Shown: positions 7,556 to 15,242, numbered from the stretch's first letter. The stretch: 18,218 nucleotides of DNA from a bacterium (GCA_021791295.1 JAJYWW010000175.1:1-18218); one strand, 5' to 3'. Notes: generated by a model not told the origin, from the sequence alone. Made by a program: numbers and translations.

Positions 7556-8542
7556 ATGCATCCGATTAAACGGCAAAATGCCGTAACTGCTTCTTCAAAT
7601 TCAAATTCCTTTTATCCCAAAGTAAACCTCGAAGCCTACAACGGACCCTTAGATCTGCTTTTAACTTTAATTAAAAAAAATAAAATAAATATATACGATA
7701 TTCCGATAGTTGAAATTACGAATCAATATTTGGAAGCTATAGGCATAGACGAAAAAAACGGAATTTTGACCGAAGAAGGAGACGCTGCGGAAGACATGAA
7801 CGGCGGCGGCGCCTTAAATTTAGATTCCGGCGGAGATTTCATAGTGATGGCGGCGCAGCTTATATATATTAAATCGGTAATGCTTCTGCCTAAACGCAAT
7901 GCCGGAAACGGCGAAGACGATGACGGCGATATAGAAGACCCTAGAGCCGAATTGGCAGATATGCTTTTAGAGTATAAAAAAGTCAAAGAAGTTGCCGAAT
8001 TTTTAAATAATCGTCCTATACTCGGGCGCGACGTGTTCGGAGTTAAAATTATTCAAAACAATGAAAGTGAAGACGAAAACGGCGCTCTTATCGTGCAAAA
8101 TCCGAATAAAAATAACGGAGTCGTTTTTGAAGCAAATATTTTCATACTCTCTAAATATTTTTACGATAAAATTAAAGAAGCACAAAACAGGATTAGCGTA
8201 TATGAAGTAGCCAAAGAAAACTTTTCCGTAAAAGAAAAAATCATAGAAATAATGGAGAAATTTAACGACAATATTTATTATTTCGAGAATTTTAACGCCG
8301 CAGATAATTCAGAAGATAATTCATATACTATTGCGCATACAGGCAATAATATCACTTTTGGAGTAATCGTAAAAAACAGCCGCAACAAAGATGAATTTTT
8401 TACATATTTTCTTGCGGTATTAGAAATGGCAAGACTGCTCCTTATAAGTATCGACCAGATTCAACTATTCGGCGATATATATATTGCTCCCGTTTCCGGC
8501 AGTCTCGAAACGTACCGTTCAAAAATAGCAAGCATGAATTAA
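7556..8542 (+). CDS. scpA: Segregation and condensation protein A (kleisin subunit)
   Basis: ScpA is the kleisin that bridges the SMC dimer and, with ScpB, forms the bacterial condensin for chromosome compaction. The N-terminal helical domain is clear (LEAYNGPLDLLLTLIKKNKINIYDIPI, about 24-50), as is LIYIKSVMLLPK in the next helix and the C-terminal winged helix (about 270-320, FFTYFLAVLEMARLLLI). At 328 residues it is longer than usual (about 250) owing to an acidic/Gly-rich insert near 73-95 and another at 110-125. No ribosome site precedes the ATG at 7556. scpB, normally next, is absent here: the 3' end converges with rluB 12 bp away. Confidence 0.93.
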   Translation: MHPIKRQNAVTASSNSNSFYPKVNLEAYNGPLDLLLTLIKKNKINIYDIPIVEITNQYLEAIGIDEKNGILTEEGDAAEDMNGGGALNLDSGGDFIVMAAQLIYIKSVMLLPKRNAGNGEDDDGDIEDPRAELADMLLEYKKVKEVAEFLNNRPILGRDVFGVKIIQNNESEDENGALIVQNPNKNNGVVFEANIFILSKYFYDKIKEAQNRISVYEVAKENFSVKEKIIEIMEKFNDNIYYFENFNAADNSEDNSYTIAHTGNNITFGVIVKNSRNKDEFFTYFLAVLEMARLLLISIDQIQLFGDIYIAPVSGSLETYRSKIASMN

Positions 8543-8554
8543 TTTTATCGCATA

Positions 8555-9595
8555 TTAATCCGAGTCTGCGTTGGAAATAGCCAACTCCGCGGTTTTTTTG
8601 TTTAATATGCGGTATTCGCCCGAAGGCAGGTCGCCTATATACAGTCCGCCTATTCTTACTCTTTTAAGCATTAAAATCTTAAGATTAAAAAACTCCATAA
8701 GGCGTCTTATTTCACGGTTTTTTCCGTGGGTTAAATCAATCGACAGTATAAACTTATTGGGATTTTTTCTGACTATTCTTACGTCGTCCGGTTTTAAAAG
8801 ACCTGTTTCTTCGAGTCTTACGCCTTTTCTTATTCTGTTGAAAAGGTCTGAAGTCAGATCTCCTTTAACTTCTACTATATAGGTTTTTAATACATCGAAT
8901 TTTGGATGCGTCAATTTATAAGAAAAATCGCCGTCGTTTGTAAGTATCAGCATACCCTCGCTCATAAAATCAAGCCTGCCCGCAGGAAATATATGCTTGT
9001 ATTTCAAGGTTTCTTTTTTCACCAATTCCATGACTGTCTTAAAACCTTCTTCGGATTTTACTGCGGTAATATATCCTTGTGGTTTGTTAAGCATGATATA
9101 AATTTTAGGTTCTTCTTTGAATTTAATTTTTTTACCGTCAACGGAAACCTCGTCGCCAGGTTTAACCGAAACTGCAAGTTTATTTATTTTTTTTCCGTTT
9201 ATTGCAACTCTGCCTTCTTCAATGATTTCATCTGCATTTCTCCTTGAAACGCCGGTATGCATAGCTATAAATTTATTAAGCCTCATTTCTGCTATTCTTA
9301 CTGCTGCGTCGGGTTTAGATGAAACAGGCCTTGCTTTTATGATTCTACTATTATTACGATTTCTATTACCATTAGTCGATTTAGAATCGCCGGAATATTT
9401 GATAACGCTATCATCGGTTTTATTTGACTTTGAGATACTATAAATCTTAGGATCTGCTTTAGACGCTCCATAATACTTTGATTTCTTAGCGTCCTTAGTA
9501 TTTTTAGTATTCTTATTATCGTTAGATCGCGATAATTTCTCAGAAAAAGTTGAATTATCGGTCTTTTTAGAGTTTATTTTTTTCTCTCTTGTCAA
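8555..9595 (-). CDS. rluB: Ribosomal large-subunit pseudouridine synthase B-like (RsuA/RluB family)
   Basis: This family isomerises a specific uridine of rRNA (U2605 of 23S rRNA in E. coli RluB) to pseudouridine. After a Lys/Asn/Ser-rich tail (1-95) come an S4 RNA-binding domain (about 104-150, [20 protein letters not shown]) and the catalytic domain, with the motif [17 protein letters not shown] holding the nucleophile Asp209. [12 protein letters not shown] (about 295-306) is the conserved late motif. The usual Thr in GRLDxxTEG is Ser here. The start is TTG at 9595, overlapping the thiG stop as TTGA and preceded at about 8 bases by GGAGGGG inside thiG. The S4 domain could also begin at an ATG at 9286, but that lacks a ribosome site. 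RluB versus RsuA/RluE is not certain. Confidence 0.88.
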   Translation of the reverse strand: MTREKKINSKKTDNSTFSEKLSRSNDNKNTKNTKDAKKSKYYGASKADPKIYSISKSNKTDDSVIKYSGDSKSTNGNRNRNNSRIIKARPVSSKPDAAVRIAEMRLNKFIAMHTGVSRRNADEIIEEGRVAINGKKINKLAVSVKPGDEVSVDGKKIKFKEEPKIYIMLNKPQGYITAVKSEEGFKTVMELVKKETLKYKHIFPAGRLDFMSEGMLILTNDGDFSYKLTHPKFDVLKTYIVEVKGDLTSDLFNRIRKGVRLEETGLLKPDDVRIVRKNPNKFILSIDLTHGKNREIRRLMEFFNLKILMLKRVRIGGLYIGDLPSGEYRILNKKTAELAISNADSD

Positions 9596-10374
9596 AATAC
9601 TATCCCCTCCATTTGGGTCGAAGCCTGAGCATAAAGTTTCATTGGAATTCTTCCTGATAAATATGCCTGCCTTCCTGCCTCTACGGCTTTTTTCATAGCG
9701 TCGGCCATATTAACGGGATCTGCGGCTCCGGCAATCGCCGTGTTAATAAGAATGCCGTCAACGCCGAGTTCCATGGTTTTGCAGGCATCGGAAGCCGTTC
9801 CTACTCCTGCATCGACTATTACGGGAACGGAGACGGTTTCTTTAATTATTTTTATGTTATACGGATTTCTTATGCCTAAACCGGAACCTATAGGAGAAGC
9901 AAGCGGCATAACTACCGGACACCCGATGTCTTCAAGTTTTTTTGCAAGGACAGGATCGTCCATCATATAAGGCATAACCGTAAATCCTTCTTTAACTAAA
10001 ATTTTTGCCGCCTTTAACAGTTCTTCGTTGTCCGGATACAGGGTCTTTTGGTCGCCTATCACTTCCAATTTTACGAGGTCTGTTCTAAAAACATCTAATT
10101 CCCTCGCAAGCATCAAAGTGTTTACCGCGTCTTCCGCGGTGTAGCATCCTGCGGTATTCGGCAGAAGAATATACTTATCAAGGTCAATATAAGACAATAA
10201 ATTTTCTTTGGCGTTAAAGTCGATTCTTCTTACGGCGACTGTTATTATTTCCGCTCCGGAAATATCCGCCGCCTCTTTCATTGTTTGAAAATCTGGGTAT
10301 TTTCCGGTTCCTATAAGCAGTCTCGAGTTAAACTCGTATTTTCCTATTTTTAAAATATCGTCGTTTTTTTTCAT
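9592..10374 (-). CDS. thiG: Thiazole synthase
   Basis: ThiG condenses 1-deoxy-D-xylulose 5-phosphate, dehydroglycine and the ThiS thiocarboxylate sulfur into the thiazole phosphate of thiamine. At 260 residues it has family length. Visible are GTGKYPDF (22-29), [10 protein letters not shown] (41-50), LPNTAGC (71-77), the Schiff-base lysine K102 in [10 protein letters not shown], and the phosphate-binding glycines in GSGLGI and [10 protein letters not shown]. The start has AGGAGGT upstream, though about 12 bases away. It lies 71 bp after thiS and overlaps rluB by four bases. The use of dehydroglycine rather than glycine fits a ThiH-like anaerobic enzyme upstream rather than ThiO. Confidence 0.97.
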   Translation of the reverse strand: MKKNDDILKIGKYEFNSRLLIGTGKYPDFQTMKEAADISGAEIITVAVRRIDFNAKENLLSYIDLDKYILLPNTAGCYTAEDAVNTLMLARELDVFRTDLVKLEVIGDQKTLYPDNEELLKAAKILVKEGFTVMPYMMDDPVLAKKLEDIGCPVVMPLASPIGSGLGIRNPYNIKIIKETVSVPVIVDAGVGTASDACKTMELGVDGILINTAIAGAADPVNMADAMKKAVEAGRQAYLSGRIPMKLYAQASTQMEGIVF

Positions 10375-10445
10375 GGTTTTATATAACCTCCTATTTTATT
10401 TAAAGTTAAAATAAATAAATCTGACACCTTTTTTATCACACCTTT

Positions 10446-10649
10446 TTATCCGCCTGGAGCTATAGTTACCATGTCTATTTTATCGTTCTCTTTTAAAATG
10501 AACTCTGCGTAAGAACTTTTGGAAATTATGGTTTTATTTACTGCAACGGCGGTGCTTTTTATATTAAGTTTGAGTTCGTCGATTAGTTTTTGAATCGTAA
10601 TGCCGTTTTGTTCGACTATATATTCGTTTCCGTTTAATTCAATTTTCAT
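10446..10649 (-). CDS. thiS: Sulfur carrier protein ThiS
   Basis: This is a 67-residue ubiquitin-like protein ending in APGG, the di-glycine tail that is adenylated by ThiF and converted to a thiocarboxylate for ThiG. MKIELNGNEYIVEQNGITI is the typical opening beta-hairpin. The start overlaps the stop of the preceding CofH-like gene as ATGA, so the two are translationally coupled. No thiF is present in the window; the E1 step must come from elsewhere, for instance a MoeB-like protein. Confidence 0.95.
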   Translation of the reverse strand: MKIELNGNEYIVEQNGITIQKLIDELKLNIKSTAVAVNKTIISKSSYAEFILKENDKIDMVTIAPGG

Positions 10650-11788
10650 AAAATTTTATTATATACGGTGTCTCTTCTGACCGGAATTTTTCCGGCTTGT
10701 TTTATTAAATTTATAATTTCTTTTTCCTCTAAAAATTCGCCGAATTTACCTCCGGCGCTTTTAGTTATATTTTCTTCCATTAAAGTTCCGCCGAAATCGT
10801 TAATGCCGCAATCAAGAGATTTTAAAGCCGCGGGCACGCCTATTTTAGGCCAGCTGGTCTGAATATTTTTAAAGTTGTCTAAGAATAGCCTTAAAATTGC
10901 ATAAAATTTAAATACTCTTTTTTCGCCGATTACTTTATTTCCGTTTATCGACTTTCCTAAAGACGTTTTGGGAGAAATAAACGGCAGAGCTATAAATTCC
11001 GTAAATCCGCCGGTTTCATCCTGCAACCGCCTTATGATGTTTAAATGATAAGCCAAGTCCCAGCTTGATTCTATATGTCCGAAAAGCACCGTAGCAGACG
11101 TTTTAACGCCGAGTATATGCGCCGTTTTTATTATTTCCACCCACTCCGCAGTATTTATCTTTTGCGGGCATATCTTTTTTCTTGTTTCTTCGGCTAAAAT
11201 TTCCGCGGCGGTTCCGGGCATGGAATTAACGCCGCAATTAACTAATTTTTCAATAACCTGCGCATAAGTCTTGCCTGTCGCTTTAGACAGTTCGTAAATT
11301 TCCTGAGGCGAAAAAGCATGTATATGGAGTTTCGGAAAATTATTTCTTACCGTTTTAATTAAATCGAAGTAATAATCTGGATTAGCTTTCAATTCAGGAT
11401 TTATTCCGCCTGTTACGCATATTTCGTCTATACCGATACTTTCTACGCCTTCCGAAATTTTCTCGATTATCTTATCGTAATCCAGTAAAAAAGCGTCTTT
11501 AGAATTTTTTGTTCTTTTGTATCCGCAAAATCTGCAATTTAAACCGCAAATATTCGTAAAATTAATATTTCTGTTAACGACGTAAGAAACTTTATCCGAA
11601 TTAATTTTTTTATTTAGCGTATCTGCCGTAAAAATAATTTCATCGACGGCTTTCTCGTTCTGTTCTTCAAGCAGTATAATTAAATCATCGTTATCGAGTC
11701 TTTTACCGAATAAAGCTTTCTGTAAAATTTTCTGTAAAATATAGTCCTGTTCGATTTTATGAGTCTTATTATTCGACAAATTAAGCAT
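10646..11788 (-). CDS. CofH-family radical SAM enzyme in the ThiH position of the thiamine operon
   Basis: The 380-residue protein belongs to the CofH/MqnC/MqnE group (COG1060). VSYVVNRNINFTNIC leads into the cluster motif CGLNCRFC (Cys81, 85, 88). The segment GVNSMPGTAAEILAEE, then KICPQKINTAEWVEIIKTAH and ETGGFTEFIALPFI, and GGTLMEENI near the C-terminus are characteristic of CofH, the F0 synthase subunit that splits tyrosine. It lacks the look of genuine ThiH. It is the first gene after a TPP riboswitch and overlaps thiS by ATGA. I infer that it supplies dehydroglycine from tyrosine to ThiG; alternatively it is a true CofH placed in a thiamine operon. FCGYKR after the cluster differs from the common FCAF/FCAFYR. 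A weak GAAGA site precedes the ATG. Confidence 0.85.
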   Translation of the reverse strand: MLNLSNNKTHKIEQDYILQKILQKALFGKRLDNDDLIILLEEQNEKAVDEIIFTADTLNKKINSDKVSYVVNRNINFTNICGLNCRFCGYKRTKNSKDAFLLDYDKIIEKISEGVESIGIDEICVTGGINPELKANPDYYFDLIKTVRNNFPKLHIHAFSPQEIYELSKATGKTYAQVIEKLVNCGVNSMPGTAAEILAEETRKKICPQKINTAEWVEIIKTAHILGVKTSATVLFGHIESSWDLAYHLNIIRRLQDETGGFTEFIALPFISPKTSLGKSINGNKVIGEKRVFKFYAILRLFLDNFKNIQTSWPKIGVPAALKSLDCGINDFGGTLMEENITKSAGGKFGEFLEEKEIINLIKQAGKIPVRRDTVYNKIL

Positions 11789-11795
11789 TTTAATA

Positions 11796-11841
11796 TATCT
11801 TCAATTTATTACTTAAAACTAATACATTATGCTTGAAGATA
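11796..11841 (-). promoter_or_regulatory. Candidate expression-platform hairpin of the TPP riboswitch
   Basis: On the minus strand TATCTTCAA (11841-11833) is fully complementary to TTGAAGATA (11804-11796), which lies 7 bases before the ATG at 11788 and contains the only ribosome-site-like GAAGA. The same TATCTTC can instead pair with GAAGATA at 11897-11891, the 3' edge of the aptamer. The two pairings exclude each other, as expected of an on/off switch acting on translation. This is inference from base pairing only. Confidence 0.45.
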
Positions 11842-11889
11842 AAGCTTTTGGAAAGAAAAACTGCAGAAAAAAAATAGCAAGCAGAAAGT

Positions 11890-11990
11890 CTATCTTCCCT
11901 ACGACGGCATTATCCGTATCAGGTTCAAAGGGTTGCGTGCTTTAACGGCTACGCTCTCAGCCATAGTTACAATAATACGGCACCCCTGTT
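11890..11990 (-). promoter_or_regulatory. TPP riboswitch (THI element) controlling the thiamine operon
   Basis: Read on the minus strand, the aptamer shows all the conserved parts: CAGGGGTGCC at the 5' side, P3 stem GCCGTA/TATGGC, CTGAGAG (11960-11954), ACCCTTTGAACCTGAT (11934-11919), ACGGATAATGCCGT (P4/P5, GGATAATGCC at 11915-11906) and GTAGGGAAG at the 3' side. A small hairpin GCGT...ACGC is inserted between CTGAGAG and ACCC. Binding of thiamine pyrophosphate should repress the CofH-like-thiS-thiG(-rluB) operon. About 100 nt separate it from the start codon, and a TATCTTCAA/TTGAAGATA pair there suggests control of translation. Confidence 0.96.
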
Positions 11991-12035
11991 TTATTGCATA
12001 CCGATTAAAACATATGAACTATCGATATATTATAA

Positions 12036-12064
12036 ATTATACCATTATTACTTTATAATTCCAA
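12036..12064 (-). promoter_or_regulatory. Sigma70-like promoter of the thiamine operon
   Basis: TTGGAA (12064-12059) and a perfect TATAAT (12041-12036) are 17 bp apart on the minus strand. Transcription would begin near 12029, about 40 nt before the TPP aptamer. The -35 lies inside the 3' end of the upstream gene. A second TATAAT at 12034-12029 lacks a matching -35. Confidence 0.6.
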
Positions 12065-12818
12065 CCAAAAAACTTTTGCTTTTATTATTGTAAACTTTAA
12101 CGCAAAAAACTTTTACCGTTAAAACGTCGTGTTTTGCCGTTAAAGGAATAAAATTATAGGATAAAAAAACTGATTTTTTAATATGTCCGAATGTTCCGGT
12201 TCTTTTATTGACAAATTTTTCCGCTTTTTTAGCCGGAATTTTTAAAAAATTAAATTTGCCGGCATTTTTGTAAGCTATCGTTAAATTTTTGGAAAAATGA
12301 TATATATTTCCGTGTTCTATCTTTACGAAATCTATATTTCTGTCCGTTCTCATGCCGTTCATTATTACTTTATTTTTATTGCGGTACGTTAAATAAAAAC
12401 CGCCTTTATTCATTATATAACCGCTAATCGACGCTTTTACGTAATTTTTAAAATATTTTACGGAATCGACGTATGCCATAAGTTTATTCAATCTTGCCTT
12501 GTCTTCCGAATATAACTTATTCCATAAAAACACGTTATTCCTGTCATGCTTATATTTTGCCGGATTAACTATTTTTATATAAGTAACTACGTCGTTTTTA
12601 CTTATAGTCTGTCCTTTTGCCTTTAAATAAAGCGCATAAATTATAGGATTTGAAGCATAAACCCCGTTGCAGGCCGTATTGCCGTTTCCGTCGGCAAACG
12701 ACTTTCTGACCGACGCCGGATTAAAATTAAGAAATAAAATTGCCGATAACGTTAAAGTCAATAATAACGAGGTCTTAAAAATAGATATACCCTTTTTAAT
12801 CATTTTATCCTCGGTCAT
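12048..12818 (-). CDS. Secreted protein of unknown function (possibly DUF4852-like)
   Basis: The protein has 256 residues with an N-terminal signal peptide: a basic start (MIKKGISIFK), a hydrophobic stretch (about 18-31) and a likely cut near FADGN (about 41-43). The mature part is basic, rich in Lys/Asn/Tyr, with two cysteines (49 and 241). The region VVTYIKIVNPAKYKHDRNNVFLWNKLYSEDKARL loosely recalls the DUF4852 pattern of an acidic helix with a conserved Trp, but I am unsure. Two starts are possible: ATG at 12818 with AAGGAG about 10 bases upstream, and ATG at 12803 with GAGG six bases upstream. The downstream thiamine promoter overlaps its 3' end. Base composition is like the neighbours; function unknown. 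Confidence 0.75.
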   Translation of the reverse strand: MTEDKMIKKGISIFKTSLLLTLTLSAILFLNFNPASVRKSFADGNGNTACNGVYASNPIIYALYLKAKGQTISKNDVVTYIKIVNPAKYKHDRNNVFLWNKLYSEDKARLNKLMAYVDSVKYFKNYVKASISGYIMNKGGFYLTYRNKNKVIMNGMRTDRNIDFVKIEHGNIYHFSKNLTIAYKNAGKFNFLKIPAKKAEKFVNKRTGTFGHIKKSVFLSYNFIPLTAKHDVLTVKVFCVKVYNNKSKSFLVGIIK

Positions 12819-12935
12819 TTTATAATGCTCCTTGTGTTTTTTAAATTTTTAATGAATTTACTTAATTTTAATAAAATTTATTATAATTTGTCAAATCAAT
12901 AAAATATTACATATTAAATAATACATTTTGCTTAT

Positions 12936-13112
12936 TTAAAAGATCAGAAATTTTTTTTCTGCGAGTTCGATATAATCCTGCTTTGTAGTCCCGCTTCCGC
13001 AAAATAGGTCAAGAACTACATCTCCTTTTCTAAAATATATCTCTTTTTTAAATTCATCTATATGGGTATCAAGGAAATATTCGACTAATTGCCTAACTAT
13101 AAATTTGCTTAT
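12936..13112 (-). pseudogene. Remnant of a DNA adenine/cytosine-N4 methyltransferase
   Basis: Translating the minus strand from 13112 to the stop at 12936 gives 58 residues without a usable start. They read ...QLVEYFLDTHIDEFKK... then GDVVLDLFCGSGTT, which is the SAM-binding motif I (D-x-F-x-GSGTT) of N4/N6 amino-methyltransferases, and then directly KQDYIELAEKKF. In intact enzymes about 15 residues ending in an IGIDIN-like strand separate GSGTT from the YIELAEKR helix; those are missing, so an internal in-frame deletion is likely. The catalytic (D/N)PPY motif is absent. It follows the TGA of the DUF4760-like gene in the same frame. It is a fragment of a restriction-modification or phage methylase, no longer functional. 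Confidence 0.8.
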
Positions 13113-13595
13113 TCAGGCATAATATACAACCCCTTTCTTTTGCGTTAACTTATTTGCGAAAAATTCCAAATCATGACAATAATCCGACCTATCTTGATTT
13201 TTTCTAATGTGAAATATTACCGGTTTAACTATGTTCCATATCTTAACTATTTCTTTCCCTTGAAATTTTACAAGTTCCTTAAATGGCAATAATCCCGCAT
13301 TAGAAAGGAATGCAATTCGGTCGTAAGCCACACATATTTCTTTTATTTTTTCAATATCATTATCGGGAATATTGTTAATATCCGGTATGCCTTTTGGAAA
13401 TGATTCGTATAACCATGCCCTTATTCTTCTTAATCGAGCCGTACCTATCTCGTCGAACATTTCTAAAACTGCATGCAATCTTCTAAAATTTAAGCTTTCA
13501 TCTAATTGCTTTTTTCCGTAAATCAATCCTATCAGAAGCAAAATGAATTGCAATAAAGGACTTAAATTTATTAAATCATTAAGAATTTTATCCAC
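13113..13595 (-). CDS. Small membrane protein, DUF4760-like
   Basis: The 160-residue protein has one N-terminal hydrophobic segment (about 12-27, LLQFILLLIGLIYG) followed by KKQLDESLNFRRLHAVLEMFDEIGTARLRRIRAWLYE and a helical, charged remainder. This layout (one membrane helix, then a short conserved helical domain with an RR-x-W/Y segment) fits DUF4760 proteins, whose function is not known and which often occur in accessory regions. The start is GTG at 13595, inside a 7-bp tandem repeat (GTGGATA twice, 13602-13589); only a weak AGG precedes it. Its stop leads in the same frame into the methyltransferase remnant. Likely part of an acquired stretch. Confidence 0.7.
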   Translation of the reverse strand: MDKILNDLINLSPLLQFILLLIGLIYGKKQLDESLNFRRLHAVLEMFDEIGTARLRRIRAWLYESFPKGIPDINNIPDNDIEKIKEICVAYDRIAFLSNAGLLPFKELVKFQGKEIVKIWNIVKPVIFHIRKNQDRSDYCHDLEFFANKLTQKKGVVYYA

Positions 13596-13650
13596 TATCC
13601 ACTATACCTAATATTGTTTATATTTTTTGAGTTATTGTTTGTTAGTTAAA

Positions 13651-14676
13651 TTAAGATGTTAAAATAATTTTAGCATCTGTTGCTCCTATTACAGAATACG
13701 GCAAACTTAATTCTTCAGCAACACTTTCAATAACTTTAAGAATATCTATCCGTAATTTATCCGATATTAAATTGTCTCGAAAATTTTTTATATTATTCAT
13801 AGTCTTTGGAATATTCCATGTTACCATCGTTCTTTTTTCCGGCATATAAATTTTTCCGTCCTGATCACTATGATGATAAGACCATTGCAAATCCCATTTC
13901 GGGAATATATATTTTTCTATACGAGTTATTGCAGCCTTGAGAAAATTTCTCCTAATAAAATCAATATAATCCCTATGATTTTCAACATATGCCGCATATC
14001 TCCACTCGCCGGTAATAATATTCATTTGTATAGCTCCATTTTCGGCATGTATAATATAAGGATCGGAGACGGCATACTGGTTGGTTCCGATATCGGCATA
14101 TCGATTTACAGACTCAATGAAAGACTTGTTTTGTTCAACGCCTGAGCCTGTTAATACATGAATTATAGGTAAAAAGTTTCCTTTGCTCCTTGACCCCATC
14201 TTTTTGAACAATTCCGCAAGATTGGGCATCCATATATCGTTTTCTTTTGATACAAGAACACCGTCTCTATCAGTGAATATTGCCGATATACAGGATTCGG
14301 AAGCATATTTATAAAATTCAATAAATCCCTGAAAAAAATCATGCTCGCATATCCTGCCGTTCGCAGTTTTAGAAATATATTTTATTACTTCTTTTTGGGC
14401 GTTAGACGGCGCACCTATTAATCCAAGCCCTTTAATTGTCAAAAATGGTAAGTCATTAACGCCGTCGCCTATTGCGGCAATAGATTTTAATGAAGTTTTT
14501 TTTTCGGTAGAAAATTGCAATAAAGCAATATCTTTTGTTATAATTGAAACATCTACTGCATCAGGCGATGCCGATATATAAATTGGTCTATTTTCCGCAT
14601 ACTCGTTAAACATTCCGTTATGTACCATTATTTTATTTTCGTATATTATATCATATTTTCTAATTATTTTATTCAT
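13651..14676 (-). CDS. HAD-type phosphatase-like protein with motifs in scrambled order, probably truncated tandem
   Basis: The 341-residue protein contains HAD (Cof-like) motifs, but not in normal order. Residues 36-80 carry a motif III-like Lys48 (ITKDIALL) and motif IV GDGVND (70-75), followed by the GLIGAPSNAQ segment. Only then come motif I, TDRDGV (135-140, nucleophile Asp136 and acid Asp138), motif II TGS (176-178) and AENGA (211-215). The chain ends at IGATDAKIILTS, just where another motif III/IV pair would follow. This is either a two-domain HAD protein broken at both ends, or a circular permutation with one full motif set. The gene follows the transglycosylase by 11 bases with GCGGAG as ribosome site, so it is likely cotranscribed. 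Confidence 0.75.
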   Translation of the reverse strand: MNKIIRKYDIIYENKIMVHNGMFNEYAENRPIYISASPDAVDVSIITKDIALLQFSTEKKTSLKSIAAIGDGVNDLPFLTIKGLGLIGAPSNAQKEVIKYISKTANGRICEHDFFQGFIEFYKYASESCISAIFTDRDGVLVSKENDIWMPNLAELFKKMGSRSKGNFLPIIHVLTGSGVEQNKSFIESVNRYADIGTNQYAVSDPYIIHAENGAIQMNIITGEWRYAAYVENHRDYIDFIRRNFLKAAITRIEKYIFPKWDLQWSYHHSDQDGKIYMPEKRTMVTWNIPKTMNNIKNFRDNLISDKLRIDILKVIESVAEELSLPYSVIGATDAKIILTS

Positions 14677-14687
14677 CTTCCGCTCCG

Positions 14688-15242
14688 CTAATGTTTCAAT
14701 AATTTTATATAATAGTTGTAATACTTATATACCCGCATAATATAAATCTCGGTCTGCCGGTACGGCGGAATTATAAATTTGCGGCGGTTTTTGATATATA
14801 CAGTGCGGACGGAATCGGGGCCAGCGTTATAACAGGCTAAAGCGGGGACAGGTCTGAAGCCGAAACGCTTAAGACAGAAATGAAGATATTTTGCGCCGGC
14901 TACTATATTCGCCTGCGGATTTCTAATATTCATATCAAGTTCTTCGCCAGTTTTAGGCATTACCTGCATAAGACCGACGGCGCCTTTAGGACTTAACGCC
15001 ATGATATTAAAACCGCTTTCGGCTTTTATAACTGCTATAAAAAAAGAAAGCGGTATGCCGTATTTTTTTGAAGCATAGACTACGGTTTCGGCCAATCTTT
15101 TTTGATTTAAGCTTTCGGCATATGCCGGACTTGAACAGACTATAAAATTTAATAAAAAGATGCAAAGCAAAGCAGAAAAGTTAAAAAAGGGAGCCGAAAA
15201 CTTTTTAAAAAATCTTTTGACGAATAAAGAAATTAATAGCAT
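14688..15242 (-). CDS. Secreted lytic transglycosylase (SLT/VirB1-like)
   Basis: The 184-residue protein has a signal peptide (hydrophobic 22-36, cut near AYA-ES at 42-43) and a single SLT domain. The catalytic Glu75 is in IKAESGFN, followed by the family motifs GAVGLMQVMP (87-96) and ALACYNAGP (around 134-142). It cleaves glycan strands of peptidoglycan in the periplasm to 1,6-anhydro products. There is no LysM or other binding domain, so it is of the compact type found as VirB1-like helpers of envelope-spanning machines. It follows a lipoprotein and a VirB9-like gene on the same strand, which fits such a role, though free-standing enzymes look the same. An AGG about 10 bases upstream of the ATG is the only ribosome site. 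Confidence 0.92.
   Translation of the reverse strand: MLLISLFVKRFFKKFSAPFFNFSALLCIFLLNFIVCSSPAYAESLNQKRLAETVVYASKKYGIPLSFFIAVIKAESGFNIMALSPKGAVGLMQVMPKTGEELDMNIRNPQANIVAGAKYLHFCLKRFGFRPVPALACYNAGPDSVRTVYIKNRRKFIIPPYRQTEIYIMRVYKYYNYYIKLLKH

Noticed and set aside
8906..9443. Two plus-strand open frames opposite rluB
   Set aside because: Both lie opposite well-supported rluB sequence and show the Phe/Ser/Leu-rich composition of antisense shadows.
10646..11788. Calling the radical SAM gene thiH or mqnC/mqnE
   Set aside because: GVNSMPGTAAEIL, ETGGFTEFIALPF and GGTLMEENI patterns point to CofH; no other menaquinone (mqn) gene is nearby.
11866..11902. Possible intrinsic terminator GGGAAGATAG/CTATTTTTTT inside the riboswitch leader
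   Set aside because: The stem is mostly A-U and G-U, and it would make TPP binding prevent termination, the wrong sense for a repressing THI element.
12914..12939. Hairpin TTAAATAA/TTATTTAA after the methyltransferase remnant
   Set aside because: All A-T, eight pairs, no U-run; too weak to call a terminator.
12819..14687. Mobile element boundaries around the acquired-looking stretch
   Set aside because: No transposase, integrase, flanking direct repeats or tRNA junction was found; only the methyltransferase remnant and odd genes suggest transfer.
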